This document shows positions 63,815 through 64,000 of a stretch of 64,000 nt of DNA, piece by piece. Position 1 is the stretch's first letter. Each line of letters begins with the position of its first letter. A model generated the notes under the pieces. The model saw nothing but the letters and a program-made list of their open reading frames with translations, had not been told where the DNA came from and searched no databases. A program made the translations under genes and the position numbers. The stretch lies in contig NZ_JAGGMN010000001.1 of NCBI RefSeq assembly GCF_017875325.1, positions 2,314,140-2,378,139 of the forward strand. The letters run 5' to 3'. Origin of the DNA: Methanofollis sp. W23. Lineage in GTDB: Archaea; Halobacteriota; Methanomicrobia; Methanomicrobiales; Methanofollaceae.

Positions 63815-64000
63815 TTATTTCTGTTCTTTTCTGCGCCCGACCACAAAGTCGTAGACCAGCATCAGGACGATCAGGACGATGGCCACCTCGAGGATATGGA
63901 GGGGGAGGTAGCCGACGAGCGGGATCGCAAAGAGAGCCTTGCCTACCACCCACTCCTTCTTCACCGGTTCGATCTGCCCGCCGACCTCGCGGTAGACAGA
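63815..64000 (-). CDS. C-terminal end of a probable signal peptidase I (partial)
   Basis: Only the last 61 codons are in the window. They read EVGGQIEPVKKEWVVGKALF, then AIPLVGYLPLHILE, a hydrophobic helix and VVGRRKEQK before the TAA at 63815-63817. The VVGKALF.IP.(V/L)GYLPLH stretch followed by a C-terminal helix matches archaeal S26-family signal peptidases. The catalytic residues would lie beyond the window edge, so the call rests on this tail. It is upstream of cofH with a 17-base gap. Confidence 0.6.
   Translation of the reverse strand, partial: SVYREVGGQIEPVKKEWVVGKALFAIPLVGYLPLHILEVAIVLIVLMLVYDFVVGRRKEQK

Overview
The window comes from a GC-rich euryarchaeal methanogen, most likely an order Methanomicrobiales member of the Methanofollis/Methanoculleus kind (inference, not proven). 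Support: the large subunit of the archaeal D-family DNA polymerase, the F420 enzyme CofH, DUF2115 and DUF2178 proteins, a cell-surface PKD/PEGA protein with a PGF-pre-PGF type C-terminal region, an archaeal-type acylphosphatase and a class II tRNA-Leu. Coding islands are separated by unusually long GC-rich spacers built from a dispersed repeat family.

Layout. 1-1.3 kb: a small membrane protein and a hicBA toxin-antitoxin pair whose toxin is frameshifted. 1.6-6 kb: a giant secreted beta-helix/PEGA/PKD surface protein. 6.4-12.9 kb: a PrimPol-helicase of mobile-element type, a lipoprotein, an RNB-family exoribonuclease and a HEPN/MNT toxin-antitoxin pair. 13.4-15.2 kb: an HD-family dGTPase-like protein and a DUF2115 protein. 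15.6-19.2 kb: a second giant surface protein, broken by an in-frame TAG and a one-base frameshift. 19.6-30 kb: an FmdE-like secreted protein, tRNA-Leu, DUF2178, GNAT, cupin, C_GCAxxG_C_C and acylphosphatase genes, a MerR/GyrI regulator, a two-gene permease, a small siroheme/FeS reductase-like protein, tRNA-Pro and an NYN-domain nuclease. 30.7-34.6 kb: DNA polymerase D large subunit with a 165-residue mini-intein. 34.9-39.8 kb: a HEAT-repeat membrane protein, an NSS-family symporter and a queuosine-precursor-type transporter.

The most striking part is 40.9-57.6 kb, all on the minus strand. One ABC ATPase gene is followed by eight paralogous ABC-2/NosY-like permease genes, nearly all joined by ATGA overlaps. 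A second operon carries an almost identical ATPase, a permease and a NEW3-domain membrane protein. A third has an ATPase gutted by internal deletions, an intact permease and a fragment of another permease. The three operons share a promoter block with a TATA box and, in two of them, a TTGTGCCACAA palindrome. A divergent pair, a secreted protein and a membrane-anchored tandem winged-helix regulator, sits next to the third operon and is a candidate controller.

The right end holds thiC, divergent from an MBL-fold/DUF123/flavoprotein operon, then cofH and the end of a probable signal peptidase gene.

The spacers repeatedly carry copies of an asymmetric MITE-like element whose two ends both begin GGCTYTGTAGAA. 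It has no coding capacity of its own, and its GC-rich interior can form hairpins.
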